A stretch of DNA of 64,000 bases from Toxonevra muliebris (taxonomy: Eukaryota > Arthropoda > Insecta > Diptera > Pallopteridae): positions 79,353,235 to 79,417,234 of the forward strand of contig OY829326.1 of the NCBI GenBank assembly GCA_963691655.1. Reading direction: 5' to 3'. Positions 10,939-25,200 of this stretch are shown here, in pieces. The notes beneath the pieces were generated by a model. It was not told where the DNA came from and made no database searches. It worked only from the letters and a program-made list of their open reading frames with translations. Made by a program: the position numbers and the translations under genes. Numbering within the stretch: position 1 is the stretch's first letter; each line of letters opens with the position of its first letter.

Positions 10939-12920
10939 TTTATTTTTAGTTTGTTTTATTTATTTGTTTATTAATGATTCGCGTTTTATTGAAAATTAAA
11001 TAAATAGGAAAATACACATTTAATTATTTAGCGAATTGTTTGCACAATTTTCAGATTTGTAATTTTCTAATATTCATTCACGAACGAGAGCACACAAGTA
11101 AAAAGAAAATACCTACACAGGATTTTTTCTTTTAATTTTGCTATATCTTGTATTTGTTTGCTATTTTTTCACTTTAAAAATTGCGTTTGTTCCCCCTTTT
11201 TTTAGTTCACCCTCTCACTGCGCATGTTGCCGGCGTTTTGAAATTTGCAAAGGCAAGCAATTGACAAGACGGCAACAACAAAAACAACACGACAAAAGAA
11301 ATCGAAACGAAACGAAAACGCAATCGAAACGTAACGAAATATGAAACGAAAGACAACAAAGCCGATGACGACGACTACGAGATGACGACGACCGAAATGT
11401 GAGTGGGGAAAAGGGCAGAGCAGATGGATGGATGGATTTGCAATGGACGACAACGACGTCGTCGTATTGTCTGCGCGCAGTTGAGCAGAAACAAAATTAT
11501 TACGTACAATGAAAAAGTAAATTTCTGCAGAAATATATAAATGAAAAAGATATAGAAACAAACACGCAAAATAAATAATCGATAATATACTAAAATGTTG
11601 ATGATTAAATGAGCGTGTAACGAGGGGCCGGTGTCAAGAGGCGCGTACGATAAGCGAGCGGTATACAACACGACGTGACAACGATGCAATGAACGTTAGT
11701 AAGAGAAAGAGAGAGAGCGTTGAAATTAGTGCTGAAATTAGAAAGAGAGATAAACATTAAAGTAAGAAATTATTATTAGCCAATATTAAAAATGTGCAAA
11801 AAAAAAAACCAAAACAATTAACTGAGCTCAAAACAATGCATAAGACAAACGATTTCCTTACATTTGATTATTAAATTACAACATATTTTTAGGCACTCAA
11901 AAATCGTAATGAAACAACAAAATACAAGTACTACGAGTATAAACCGGTAGTGGCAGACACAGTAACAGCAGAGAATTGGCAACATATGTTTGGATGTTAT
12001 GGTTAGCAACAACCACATGCCACACGGTCACCACCACAAACCACAACAACAACAACAGCAATAGCAACAAATTGGTGCCTTACACTATCCAAGGTTGCAG
12101 TGGGGCTGTTGCGGAGGCTCAAGCACGATGTGGTTTGGGCAGGTTGAAGAAGAGAAACAACAAAAAATGAAATAAAATAAAACACGAAACAAAAGAAAAT
12201 TGGAATGAAATGGTTTGGATTATGTTGAAAGTCGTTAAAATGAGAAGAGACAACAGCAACGACAGCAAAATTGGAATTTGCTGAAAATAATGCATGCAAT
12301 TTTCGAATAGAAATTTATTTTCTAAAAAACAAAATTGTGAACGTCAATCAGTAAGAAAAGAAAAATTTCTATAGCAAAAAAAAAGAAATTCAAAAATCTT
12401 TTCTTTTTTTTAAACCACCATGTACATATAAGAATACGGACTCCGGCAAAAACTATTAAAAGTGAAGTAAACATATTTATAATTTTTGCAAGATAAAGTG
12501 CAAAAAAGTAGGTACTTGTATTTAAGCCAATAACCACAGTAACTTCTTCCGAAGGTAGAACTTGTAGTGCTAAGGTCGATGGCGCAGACTAGTTGTGCGT
12601 ACCAAAATATGGAAGAACAGCCCGAATTTGATAAATAATTGCAAACATATCCTTTTCTTCTTTAAAAATATACATTTGGTTAAAAACTCGTACACGAACC
12701 AATAAAATTGCATGACAATGTTCAGAATTTATGTAATCTTTGATAAATGTAATCAAACGTTCGCTGATTTTGACAAACGGCAAAACGTACATTTGGATTC
12801 GGAATTTAGAGTGACGAGTTTGTAAAATAACCTAGCAAAAAAAATGATCCTTTTATTAAATTATTGCATTAAGTATTTACATTAACTCAGAAATCCTCTT
12901 TAGCTATAATCGTGGTTTTC
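10939..12920 (-). promoter_or_regulatory. putative promoter/5' UTR region of the minus-strand gene
   Basis: Upstream of the MESALDV start, this block has unusual CG-containing simple sequence. It has CGAAACGAAAC repeats at ~11298-11350, GACGACGAC at ~11365-11392, GATGGATGGATGG at ~11422, and CAACAACAACAG at ~12045. Fly 5' regions often look like this. The open frames across it are repeat artefacts. A bidirectional role toward Abp1 is unlikely, as Abp1 starts 11 kb away. Confidence 0.35.
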
Positions 12921-12924
12921 TTAA

Positions 12925-13328
12925 CCCTTAAATGGTTTTTGATGCATATTTGTATCATCTGAAAAAAGTCTCATATAAAGAAAGTTACACTATTTTTCAA
13001 ATGAAAAAGTAGGTGAATTTTTTCCAAAGAAATTCAATTCAAAGAATGAGGAAATGATAATCATCGTATAGTTACAGTTATTTTTAACTCGAAAACATGT
13101 TTTGCAAAAATTTTGAACCAAAAATTGAAAATAAGTTTTTTTTATTTTCGAATTTTTATATAACAAATATATTGTCGTGATAAAATTTGTGCCAAAGGTT
13201 ATTACAGCGGACAACCATGTAAATCGAAATTACAGCACCTTAAACTAATTTATTTGAAAATTCGTAAAACAAGCGTTGTTCAGAATCACAAATACTAATT
13301 GAAATCGGACGTGATGCGCAATTAAGGG
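12925..13328. mobile_element. piggyBac-like MITE, TTAA-flanked
   Basis: TTAA at 12921-12924 and 13329-13332 flank a 404-bp segment whose ends begin CCCTTAA on both strands. TTAA duplication and short CCC-starting inverted ends are the piggyBac signature. No transposase is present. Confidence 0.6.
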
Positions 13329-13767
13329 TTAAATGAAAGCCTTTAAGGACTGCTCATACAGTTGTAGTACAATCTCGAATGAATTGCACATTTTTTATTG
13401 GTGCCTCATTTTGTAAAAATTGTACCACATCTTTTATTTACAAACTGTCAAGACACGGAGGATACCTCTATTAATACAAAGCATTGTGCTATTTGGGAAA
13501 GAAAGATAGGTATGAGGGAGGGGAGAAGGGAGAAAGTGGTGGTGAACGTTTACTATGCACTTGGAAAAGTCATAAATATCAGAAAAATTATTACAGGGAC
13601 GATAAAGAAAAGAACTATGTCAGTAATGTGTAGGTTTCAATGCGTTTACGTTTCGCGTAGTTCTAGGGAATACACGAACTGAAGCCATCGAATCGTGCAT
13701 CTTTGCAAGGCATCTACCATGGAAATAACTATTGAATAGAGTAACACATACCACGTGTCTACGATTA

Positions 13768-14152
13768 CACAGTCCACCAGCATTTTTGAAACAGAATAGC
13801 CACACTATAATCCTGAAAGGGCATATTGTATAGACCATTTTTGTCAAATAAACTTATAGTCCAGCACGTCTCAGTTTTTTTTTTACAGTGGGTCAAAGTT
13901 TTCATTTTTGGATCGAAGGTAGCTGAATATTAAGTGCAAAAAGTGGTATAAATTGATGACTGAAAATAATCTTATCGGCAAAGTTGTATTGGAGAATTTC
14001 CCGAGGATCATTTCTGTGGAACATTTTAACCCTTTAACTCCTCTTTTTAAGGGTCAATTCGACACCGTTTTTGATGGAAACCTAAAAAGTCCTTTCAAAA
14101 GAGACATTTAAGGATTAAAATATTCCACAAACATTTTTCCACAAACATATTG
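13768..14152. repeat. solo end of the CACAGTCC long-inverted-repeat element
   Basis: It starts TTA|CACAGTCCACCAGCATTTT and stays alignable for ~385 bp with the two arms of the element at 46273-48120 (shared TATAATCCTGAA, ACAGTGGGTCAAAGTTTTC, TCCTTTCAAAAGAGACAT). The inner part and opposite arm are missing, and a truncated LINE begins where it stops. Confidence 0.75.
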
Positions 14153-14159
14153 TATATCG

Positions 14160-15333
14160 GCTTTCAATGATTGTTGTCAAGTTGACACTATTTATACTGA
14201 TTTTTCGAAAGCTTTTGATAAAGTATCTCACAATATTCTGATAGTCAAGCTTGCAAAAATAGGTTTTCACTCAATTATTTTAAAGTGGTTTGCTTCGTAC
14301 CTGGAAAATAGAGTATGCTACGTTAGTATTGAGTCTACGCTTTCAAAACCGATAGCCGCAACTTCAGGTGTGCCGCAAGGTAGTATATTGGGCCCATTGC
14401 TTTTTATTCTTTTTATAAATGACATTCTTAAAGTTATCAAAAATTTCCAGTGTCTATTATTTGCCGACGACCTAAAAATTTTTAAAAATTAGATCGCCAT
14501 TAGATTCTTTAATGTTACAGTATGACTTAAATTCTGTCTATGAATGGTGTGTTAAGAATAGATTGTGTCTTAATGTAGATAAATGTGCTATAAACACTTA
14601 CTCTAAGTCTGATTCTTATATATCGTCAACTTACATCCTTGCTAATTCGCCATTAAATCGAGTTAAGGTAATTAAAGACCTTGGAGTAATTTTTGATTCA
14701 AAATTCACTTTCATATCTCATCTGCACTATATCATTCCTAAGGGGTACTCATTATTAGCTTTCGTTCGTCGAAATAGTGTAAATTTTACTGATCCATATA
14801 CATTGAAATCGTTGTACACTTCTTTAGTTCGCTCGAAGTTGGAATATGCTTCCTTTATTTGGAATCCATTCTATTCCTCCCATACTCTACGAATTGAACG
14901 AATCCAAAAATCATTCGTAAGATTTGCGTTACGGAAACTAAAATTTTCCGATCCGGTTCCTTCATACAAAGCTCGCTGTGATCTCATAAGTTTAAAATCT
15001 TTGGAGAGTAAGAGATCAGTCTTATCTGTTCTATATATTTCGGATATTGTAATGGGTAGGGTTAACTGTTCAGATCTTTTGCAATTAATTAGCTTCAATG
15101 TACCTATTAGATCGCTGCGGCACTCTGATTTCTTTCACTTAGATATTTGTCGTACTAATTATGCTTTTAATTCACCTATAAATCGAGCCTGTCGTTTGTA
15201 TAACTCTTTATCGATGAAGGATAATATTGATATTGTTGGTTCAAAGCAAGTATTGAAGTCAATTTTAAATAATTTGTTATAATTATATAATATATGTACC
15301 TTTATTCATTCACTAAAAAAAAAAAAAAAAATT
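14160..15333 (+). mobile_element. 5'-truncated jockey-type LINE with reverse-transcriptase relic and poly(A)
   Basis: The first frame reads TDFSKAFDKVSHNIL, SGVPQGSILGPLLFILFIND and the catalytic LLFADDLKIF. A stop at ~14491 is followed by a 256-codon open frame (14512-15282) with LNVDKCAINTYSKS, LGVIFDSKFTFISHL and LEYASFIWNPFY, the thumb and connection part of LINE reverse transcriptases. The tail is a 17-18 base A run at ~15315-15331. 5' truncation and the oligo(A) tail are typical target-primed insertions. The ORF is long enough to suggest fairly recent insertion. Confidence 0.9.
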
Positions 15334-16379
15334 CACTTATGTAAAAGGAACCAAGTCCTCTTGACCGATTTCCTCATTTTAGACATGGCTAAATCGACTC
15401 CGCTATGTACGTCGATTATTTATATAAATACATGCTCACACTTATGGGCGTTACTCGTTCAAAATCAATGTACCCTGTATACAATACCCCAGCAGTTATC
15501 AAGTTCAAACTAGCACATAGTTAAATGCAAATACACCAAACAACAATCTTTAAATGATATTTTTGGTGAAGATACCAAGCCATCAGATTTATATGGCTTT
15601 TTCAAAAATAGTTTTCAAATTTGAAAAGTAAAATTCTAATGTAATGGATCCCATCTCGAACTATTTGTTATAATAAAATTTGAATTATCTACTTTAACAC
15701 GCGACCTTTTACTGGTATAAAATGTTAATATTTTTAGTAGTAGGATATAAAAGGCAAAATTATAAAATAGAGAGTCTGTTGGATCAACCTCCTACGGCAA
15801 AGTTGCTTAAAATTTTGTGTAGAACAACTTCCCATATAATTTTAACCACGCTAACACTTATGATAATGATTCGATTTATCCACGCCCGTCTGCCCGGGAC
15901 AGAGTATTTTTTAAAAGCAGGTGCAGAAAAGGTGGATAAGCTAGTATAAGTTTGGCAAAAAACCGCCAAACACATGAACAAATGACGGAGGAGCCTCTGC
16001 AGCAAGGTTGTATAGTGACAGCGATTGAAGTGAAACAAGATACATAACAACGATCGTTTTCTCCTAGGCACTTTTATTTCGTTGCTAAATATTTCGCTAA
16101 TCATTTTGGTTCTCTTCGTATAGAAATTGTTAAGACCGAAATATTTAGCAATAATAATATTAGCCGCCGGCATATTGCAAGTAGAAATAAGCAATGAACT
16201 GTCGAACAAAACCATAATCGAAACCAGCTTCACAATTCGAATGATTACAGTTTCGTTTGAAACCATTTGCCAAAACTATGCAACTTCGACTCAGTTGGAA
16301 CATAGTATAAGACAAAATTTTGTATTTCTTTTTGTTGTAAGAGTACAAACTGAGAGGGAACTACGTGCTCAGAAGAAAT
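15334..16379. other. unassigned DNA, overlapping open frames
   Basis: A 160-codon minus-strand frame (16266-15784) overlaps plus-strand frames. Its hydrophobic, repeat-free translation matches no family I know, and splice context does not help. Left unassigned. Confidence 0.3.
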
Positions 16380-16387
16380 GATTAGAC

Positions 16388-16764
16388 CAGAGGTCCCCAA
16401 ACTTTTTTGTCTCGTAGACCACTTGCCTTTTTTTCGGTTTTGGGTAGACCCCCTGTTTTTGACAGCTGGTATAGTGCAACTCACTTTGAAATATTTAAAT
16501 TTCAAACTGTAGAGGAGTGTAGTGTGGAAAACTAAAAAAAAACACATGTTAAGTTTTATATTTGTTGCGTCGATTAAAGCCACATATTAAATTTATTTAT
16601 GAAGTATTATGTAAGTAAATGGGTACTATCGGTGTATGTAGATTATTTCACTATCGTCGACACCCATTTTCATTTCAAGGACCCCCTTTTTTTCGCTGAC
16701 ATGAACCCCTTGCAGGTCGCCGTCGACTTCTGGGGGTCGATATAGACCACTTTGGGAAGCACGA
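16388..16764. mobile_element. hAT-type MITE, 377 bp, TSD GATTAGAC
   Basis: An exact 8-bp duplication GATTAGAC lies at 16380-16387 and 16765-16772. The ends are CAGAGGTCCCCAAAC on the left and, reversed, a looser TCGTGCTTCCCAAAG on the right. GTAGACC-type and GACCCCC-type motifs recur inside. An 8-bp duplication and CAGNGGTCCCCAA-like ends fit hAT. No coding. Confidence 0.75.
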
Positions 16765-17232
16765 GATTAGACAGAAAAAAACATATTTTTACAAGACACA
16801 AAAGGTTAAAATGACAGACGACGGCAGTGAAAATAAATAAGAAGGTGAATATATTAAATAAGCACAATACATAAATAGTTTTCCTATAAAAAAAAATGTA
16901 TTTACTGTATTCCAGTTTTTAAATTAAAGAGAAACTAAGATAGAATTTCTTATATAAAATTGCCAACAAATTTGCCAGGAATTAGAATATTTTTGTTATG
17001 AAAATAGTCAAAATCGGGCAATAACTACTCCTACATACATACGTATGTAAACCCAACAAAAGTGAAAAAGTGCAATATCGAAGGAAATTTTAGCATGGAA
17101 ATAACCACATTCAATTCCTAGGTGAGAAAAAACTGAAAGGATTATTTTAAAATTTTGACAAGATGATGCCTCTCATCTGATTATAAAACATAGTTGCTAT
17201 TTTGCTTTTTCTTATGGGAAGTGTAATCAGAT

Positions 17233-17477
17233 CGCTCATTTACTAAAAGACTGTCATAAGTCAAAAAACACGATTTTTGAGCTAATGATGCAGAATTATT
17301 CATTATGTCAGGCTTCATATTGTCTAAAAATTTCATATTAATATATTGTATACTCAGCGCGTGAGAACTATAAGATTTTTTTTTTTTTCTGCAAAGTGGG
17401 AGTCAATTGAAAACTTTAAACGCGTTTTCTGCAAAATCGCGTTTTTTGAGTTATGACAGTCTTTTAGTAAATGAGCG
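17233..17477. mobile_element. MITE family copy 1, 245 bp, TSD AGAT
   Basis: Inverted ends CGCTCATTTACTAAAAGACT continue as GTCATAA(G/C)TCAAAAAAC for ~45 bp. AGAT flanks both sides (17229-17232 and 17478-17481). A second copy is at 31093-31299. Confidence 0.8.
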
Positions 17478-17481
17478 AGAT

Positions 17482-20400
17482 GTGGTTTTGTCTTATCAAA
17501 GTCCTCTTAGTTTCTACTCATGTACTCATTAGTTTACATCTGTAAGAAAACTGCTGCAGGTTGAACTCAGGAAGTTGTTCTGAGAATAAATTGCTAATGT
17601 AAATAAAACAAAAATAAGAAACTTCCGCTTTCACGTTTAAACCAAATTACTCTCTACAAGGCTTTCAGGCTTTCTGAGAACTTTGCAAATGTAAACTCCG
17701 CCTTAGTTTATCTGATGAATAAAATATTTCGATTCAACTAAAAAATTCGGATAATAACATCGCTCACAAACAGTAAAAACGCCTTTAGATTTAAGGTATT
17801 TAAAGTTAAGCTGAACCCGAATTCAGCGTTCCATCAAGTTACTCTTGGAGGTTTCCAATCGCTGGCAGAGGTGGACAAATTTTTATTTACTTTTATTTGC
17901 TTTTTCGCATAATCGGTATGAGTATGGGTATTCTGTGAATAATAACCACCCATGCTTCAGCTTAGACCAGACTTATTTAGAACCACACAACTTGTATTCT
18001 TATATATTTAAACCCCAACAGAATATGAGAACAAACATGGATTTTTTATTGAAATAGAATAATATACATACATGTATTACTACTTTAAAGGAGAAATGTT
18101 ACAAGAAACTGTCACTTATACAAATGTCTATTACAAAATAATCCTTCAATAATTTTAATGTGCATTTCCTTTGGCTTTCAATAAAGGGTATTTAAAATGG
18201 CCGTATATGTGGAACATACATAGGTACATTCGAGTTTTTTGATTAAGTAGGAAATGCAATTTGAATACCTAGTTATGAAATAGGGAAAAGCACCCAAACA
18301 TAATCCGCACATCTAGATCATACAGCCAATATGTATTGACAAGAAACAAAGAGATTCCCAGGCCCTAGTCTAGTCACACAATATCCATTGGAAGTTTGAT
18401 TTATTGTAAATCAGTCTGTATTGACAGTAAGTGAAATTCCAATTGAAAAATGTTTGTTATAATTGTAAGCAAAATATACAATCTTACAATTTCATTCAAC
18501 AAATACGACAAAATTACTACATATTTTTATATTTATGTACAATGAAATTTGTTATTTTATAATTACCTGAACCAATTCTACGGAAAAGTAAAATTATTTT
18601 AACGTAAAGCACTGAGCAATAAATTTGTTTTCACAACCAGCCGTAGTGATGAATTTAACGCAGGGGGTCAGAGGAACGAACCCATACGATACAATTTAAC
18701 AAGCAAGCACTTGGTGAGGGGAAGGAGAAATAAGAGTAGCAGCAGCAGCAGCGCTTCATACAATATTGAAAAATGCAATTTCGCTTTTGTCTTCCACACA
18801 AATTTATATTTTTTACAAACTTATTTTTAATTAATCTTTTACTTTTTTAATTTTCACTTGTGTTGAATTCAATTCTTCAGTAGAATTAATTCAATTTAAA
18901 CATATTTTTTAATGCAAAATTTCACAACTCTTCAAACCGTACAAAATTTGCCAACTTTAAATTGGTTTCTTCTTTTTGATTTCCAGAGGTAAGAGCGGAA
19001 TGCAAGGAATGCGAATGGAATGCGGCTAACAGCGCTAATGTACGCAAGCGGCCAACAGTTGCAACCTCGAGTGACAGCTGCTACGTATTGTTGCCAGCTT
19101 CTTATATTCTTAGTTGAATGATATTACCAATAGATGGCACTAAAAGTTGTTACAAAATTTAGCAGTTTAGAGATTAATTTGTTTGCTTTTCCACTGATTT
19201 GTGCCCGATTTTCTCACCGATTTTTACATATTCTTTTATACACAACGACCGACCAATTTTGTATTTCTATTGCTTCTTTGTTATTCGTTTTTACATGAGT
19301 GGAGCAGTGATGCAAAAATTGTAAAAGGCGAAAGTAAAAAATCGGTGTAAAATCGTTGGTACAGCCGATTTTGACTCGTTCACTTTCGTCTCCCTCACCA
19401 ATAAACAGAAATCGTTAAGAGAAATCGAGCAGAAATCGGTGTGTGTAAAAGGTGACTTTCAAGTGTGTGCAAGTTCGTTTGCATTTTTATAATAATAATG
19501 ATAATAAGGTTATAGCAGCACTGCAAAAACAAAATTGACCGTATATTTGGTTTTTGTATACAGGGTTGGAAATCTCTTCTGTCAAATTCATAGAGAAACA
19601 GCTGATTTATTTTGCTGTCATATTTTTTTTGCTTGATTAAGTTGACATAAGAATTAGACGAATAAATCGGGAAGAAGAAGAGAGCTATGCTGGTGACATA
19701 ACCTTATTATTGAGCTTGCTAATGTCAAATGTCATCTCACTTCTCTTTTCAATGCAATTATAGAGTCGTTAGCACCTAATTTCCTAGTCTTTAAGCATAC
19801 GAAGTCAAAGTTTTGCCAATTGGTCCGAAATTTGATTATTAGAAATTCAATTTTAAGTAAATTCATATATGTAATACTTCTAGATTGGCAGTAACCTACC
19901 TTTACAATGAATTTAAATTCCGAAAACAAAGAGTGATAACCTATACAAAAAATATTTGTTTGCATTGCTGTATGTGTATATTTATGAACTACACAAACAA
20001 ACAACTGCCATATCGTTCTAGGCACGAAATTAGAACGGAGAAACATAAATATCTAAATTCTTCTTTTTGTTTATAGTCTTTAGCGGTGAAGTGCGCCGAG
20101 TAAATAAAAATATTCCTCTAAGTTTTTTTGCGGTTAACTCACAAGATGGTGCTCATTTTTGTTGCATTTTGCATTTTTTCCGAACATTTTTACTCTTTTA
20201 TTTCATTTAGTAAATAATTCAAAACAAATTTCACATTCACGAAAATTCAAATACTTGCCACCGCTCCTGAGTTCTATATTTTTCAAATGTCATTTCGTGT
20301 ACATTTTTTTTATCGATTCTCTCACTCAAATAACAATATATCTGTACTCTTATGTTGGTGAATGTTCGTATAAATTGTAACAAGTTTACACACTTTACGA

Positions 20401-22281
20401 GTTTATAGTGATCCGTTTATTATCTACTGCTTTATATTCGTACGTCGAAATTCTGTTTAGATTATTACGTTTGGTCAGTCACTATAAATGGCACTACAAA
20501 GAAACATTTCTTATCTAAAGGCTTTACTCTGCAAGCATCTCATAACGTTACCAACTGTCAATTATCAGTTCTATAATATTCACAGCTCGTGTAGATAAAT
20601 AGTACCGCAACGTAGAGTTCTAATTTCAATCGATTTTTACGTTACACTGTGCTACGCTTGCATAATCGATCCTTAAGATTCCTTCGCGTTATTTCTTCGT
20701 ATATACCCAGAGTATTTCTATTTTTTGTCCAACGGTAACGGATAGTGTTGCATCTGATCATTTTTCTGTTAGCCTTTTCTGTAGAACACTTGAATGGGGT
20801 TCAATCGAAAACTTTTGTATTCAAATCATGATTACCTATGTTACCCACAATTAAGATATAAAATTTTACACCTTTCTTATCCTTTTATGTTTTTGAAACT
20901 ATATATAAAAATCCGTTAAAATTATTTTTAATTTTTTTATACATATGGGACATTCTCTGTCAAATTCCTAACTCTATCCTGCAAAAATCTAATAAATTTT
21001 TATATTATAGTGTTTAGAATCCCGGAAAGGGCAACCAGTGTTGGCGATTCCAATACTTACAACTGAAAACCTCCTACGTGAACTAATTCGAAACAGATTA
21101 AACACTTGATTATCTTCTTATTACCACTCAAATGGTCTGAAGTGAGTTAAACTTACTTTATTTTCATATGGTATTACAAGGAGTTCTTTTGACCTAAGTG
21201 TGCTGTGACCGGTAGACAACTATTTTAAAATAACCTATTCAGTAATTTTTTTATTTAGTATTACTGGTTTCAGTAGTAGTTATTATTGAATTATTTCATT
21301 TGGTTCCATATCAGCTAATTAGTTTTTCAAATTGCTGAGCCACCCTACTCAAAAAGTCGCGCCATCTCTTGCAAAAGAAGCGCAAAACTTTGACACTGTC
21401 AGTGGAGAAATTTAATTGTACATATTTTCCCGGATTAAATTGAATTCTAATGAAAAAATACATTATAGAATATAACAACTTTGCTTTCTTCTGATAATGA
21501 TTTAAATATGCGTCGCGAAAATTATAATTTTTTAAATTTATATTGTGCGAAAAAGCGTTTGTCGAATTGAAAAATGCCAACATTGAATTAAATCGTTAAG
21601 TCTGGCAACTGCCAACTCCCAATTGGAATTTAAAAGCAAAAGAGGTGACAGCGGCACTGTGTAAAGTTTCGGAATTTGGCATTGCTTTTGAGAAAAATTA
21701 CTAAATTTTGTAGTATTTATTTTAAATTCTCATTAAAAAAAAAAAATAATAAATGAAGATGAAAATATAAATTGAAGTTAAACCTCAGTGAGAGTTTTGT
21801 AAGCAAAATAAATAAAATCAAATGTGAGATTCCTGCACATAAAAAAATCAATTTTCTAAACGTTGGTGGTGGGGGCAACAACAACAACAGCAACACAAAC
21901 AAGAACCACAACAGCAACGGCAGCAGCACCCACGTAAAACTCGAGAGAAAAAAATCACTTGCATGGAATTAATAAGTGTGCGTGCATGTGAATTCAAAGC
22001 AAAGTAAAAATAGCAACCGCTAAATTAAATCACTTGGAAAACGCAATTAGTCCAAAAAAGGGGAAGGAGAAAGCGTGTGAAAAACTGAAGAATTACAAGA
22101 AAAACAACAACGACACTAGAGTGACAGGTGGCAAACGCACATACGCACACGGTTGCACGGGCATAGAAAGGCAGCTGAAGTTACACCTAACGACAACAAC
22201 AACTCAAGTGGTTGCCGTCGCTCAAGGTCGTCGGCACCGATTGTAGGCAAATAGCAGAAGCAGCAACTTTAAAGCAGAAAC
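17482..22281. other. Abp1 upstream region: AT-rich spacer and putative promoter/5' UTR
   Basis: No coding exon recognised. A CAG tract (AGCAGCAGCAGCAGCG) lies at ~18738. From ~21860 the DNA turns CAA/CAG-rich (CAACAACAACAGCAACAC) up to the Abp1 start, resembling a fly 5' UTR. Promoter elements could not be pinned down. Confidence 0.35.
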
Positions 22282-25200
22282 ATGTCCATTAGCTTCGAGA
22301 AACATCGTGCGCAGATTATTGCCGCTTGGAATGATGTCTTAGATGACAAGAGCAGCACAAATTGGTATATAAAATGTTACTCTTCTAATTTAACAAATTT
22401 AATTAAGTTTTAATTAACCTTCGGGAAAAGTTCAGTGGCTCAACAAAAGAATTGTCTGACTTTTGAATAAGTCTAACTTGTTTATTTTTCTAACCATTAG
22501 AATTGGGGAGGGGATTACAATTATTACAATGTGTATGTATATACAAATTTGGAAAATAAGCAGAAAAATTCATTGTTAGTTAAGGGTACAAAAGGATTCA
22601 TAGATTTAAACACCTTTCATGACTACTTTGGGCTTTGAAGCTTTCGAAACCTGTCAACTGGAAATTTATATAAGTACATTACATTTCAATGCAATGAGTG
22701 CAAGTATTTTCAAAGAAACTTAATTTTCCAGCAGAATAATTCAGAACTTCACCGATTTGGGTTGGCTAGTATTCTATTCTCAACTTCACCGAATGTCTTG
22801 ATAGATTGACAAAAATAAAAAATAACTAGATTAGAGAAAACAGATTTTTGTCTTCTATTCCTTACATTGACTTTATATTTTTGAAACGATTATTTACGGA
22901 ATAAAATCATTTATTTCACTTCCTTTTTGCTTTTTGATATTTTTGAAACGCAGTATGCAAACAATCAGTGTGTTTACTACTGAATTTTGGAAAAATAAAT
23001 GTACCTTACCTGTGATGAAGTGCAAATTTATAATTTACACTCATGGTAATAAGTATACTTCCAGTCAGAAAGTGCGATTTATTTTTAAGATTTTTATTTA
23101 TTCCAAATTTATATTATAATAATTAGCAAGTACGAAGTTTTAGTCAAAATTAATACGAATATAATAAGAATAACCCTGTTATTTGAATGCTTTAAATTCA
23201 AAACTTTAAAAAAGCTTCATTGGAAATAATTATACTTCCATTTTAAGCATAAGAAGAAAAAATAAAATTTAAAGGTCCGAAGTACTAAAGTAAGTTTAAG
23301 AAAAGGACTATCACAAATTTAGTAATACATGTGACTACCTTAATTCCTTATATTTTCTTCTATTCTATTTGTCGTTGAGTTCATAATATTTCTTAGCACT
23401 GATGTTGAATTTTCCTTCTAATTCTTTTTTATTTCTGTTCGTAATTAATTTAATCTGGAAATCTGATTCCCACGTGAATAAATCTGGTAAAAAAAAAACA
23501 CTGCAAAGATTTTCCATGGGGCTCAAGTCCAGGCTTGAAGCGGGTTACTTCATTATTTCAAAATATTTCTCCTTGAAACATTATGTTGCGACTGCTGCTT
23601 GATAGATAAAAGTGTTGTCTTATTGAGTTATTAATTTTAACATGAATATTGAAGAGCACCTCTTCCAGAAGAGGTAGATAGTCATGAGAGTTCATTTTAT
23701 TTCAGACGAAAGATGTTAATATTTTGTTTGAGAAACAAATTGAACTCGTATTGTCAGACTACCCCCTTGATAAGCATTTAAAAAAAAGTAACTGACGCAG
23801 TACTGATGATTCGCATTAATGCATTTAGGAACTCTGCCTAAATTTACTTTGTAAAAATGTTTTAATTAGTTGCCCAGTAAATAAAAAGTTATATTAATTA
23901 ATAGTTAGCTAAGTGAATCGAGTTATAAAAGTTTGAAGTAATCATCCGAACATTATCCTTACTTCATTCTCACCTCCTAGATTCAAATAGACCAAAAGTG
24001 TGAAATAATTAATAAGTGAACGTAACCTTTTTTACCTCCGGACAACAACAGTTAATCACAAATTTCTTTGTTTGTATAAATGTGCAAAAGAGTGAAAAAA
24101 TTAATGAAATGCATTGCTACTTGTCTTTTTCTTGTATGACTAAATATTTTCATATAATTCAATCGATGAATAAAAATCACATACACATATCAATAAATTG
24201 ATCCATGATTCATGTAACTTATTGTATTGACGAGAAACTTTGTACTTAACTCCACAAGTCCATAATGTATAATCATATTATGATCTGAAAGTTTTAAAAA
24301 AAATGCATACATGACCGGTGAAAAATGTTACAAATCACACAAACAGTATTTTTTTATTGATATATTTATAAAATGTTTAGATATGAATAACAGCATAAAT
24401 TTTTTATACTTTCAACAAAAATAATTTGTACCTCAAAGGTTTTAAAAAAATTACAACAAATTTTTAAAATTTTTTAGAAACAACTTTCATGTTTCTCCTA
24501 AGTATCTAATCATCGGCGAAACATATAGTCTCCGTATCGCCCTACAGGAGTCGCCTGCCATACTTTTATCATTGGAGTTCACAAAAGTTCGAAAATGTTT
24601 CCATTTTTATAATATAACAGGACTGCCAGGACAGAGACTCAACTAAGTCCCTGCATTTTCTACATTTAAACTGTTGGTTCGTGTTTTTTCAATGTCATCC
24701 CATCAGAATTCATTCGAAAAGAAGAAAACTGGGTGTCATACGATTTTGCAATGTGTGAGATGATGCTCCAGCCCTATAAAAATAAGTCGTTTTGGCATCG
24801 AATTATTACTGGCGACAAAAAGTGGGTTTATTACGACAACCGGAAGCGCAGTAAGTCGTATGTGAACCCCGGCCAACGCCGAAGCAGAATATTCATGGTA
24901 TCAATGTAATGCTCTGTATTTGGTGGGATCAGAAGGGTGTCATCTATTAAGAGTTGCTAAAACCTGGTGAAACTATTACGGTAAATAGGAAGTTTTGCCT
25001 CACCTGCCGTATTCACCTTGCCCAGTCTGACTATCACTTATTTCGATCAATGCAGAATGCCGAATACGTTTTTCTTCAGTTGAAAGTATCAAAAACTGGA
25101 TTGATTCAATTTCAATGGCAGCTTCTGATGCCATTTCTAATGCAATTTTTAAGTTATACACCCAATACATTTCGATACCAATATTTTAGACAATATATCA

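Noticed and set aside
11202..12299. Open frames in the CGA/CAA-rich block (about 96-119 codons)
   Set aside because: They are driven by simple repeats and the translations are low-complexity. The region fits promoter or 5' UTR better.
15784..16266. 160-codon minus-strand open frame
   Set aside because: No recognised domain, conflicting open frames on the other strand, and no splice or promoter context. Kept only as unassigned DNA.
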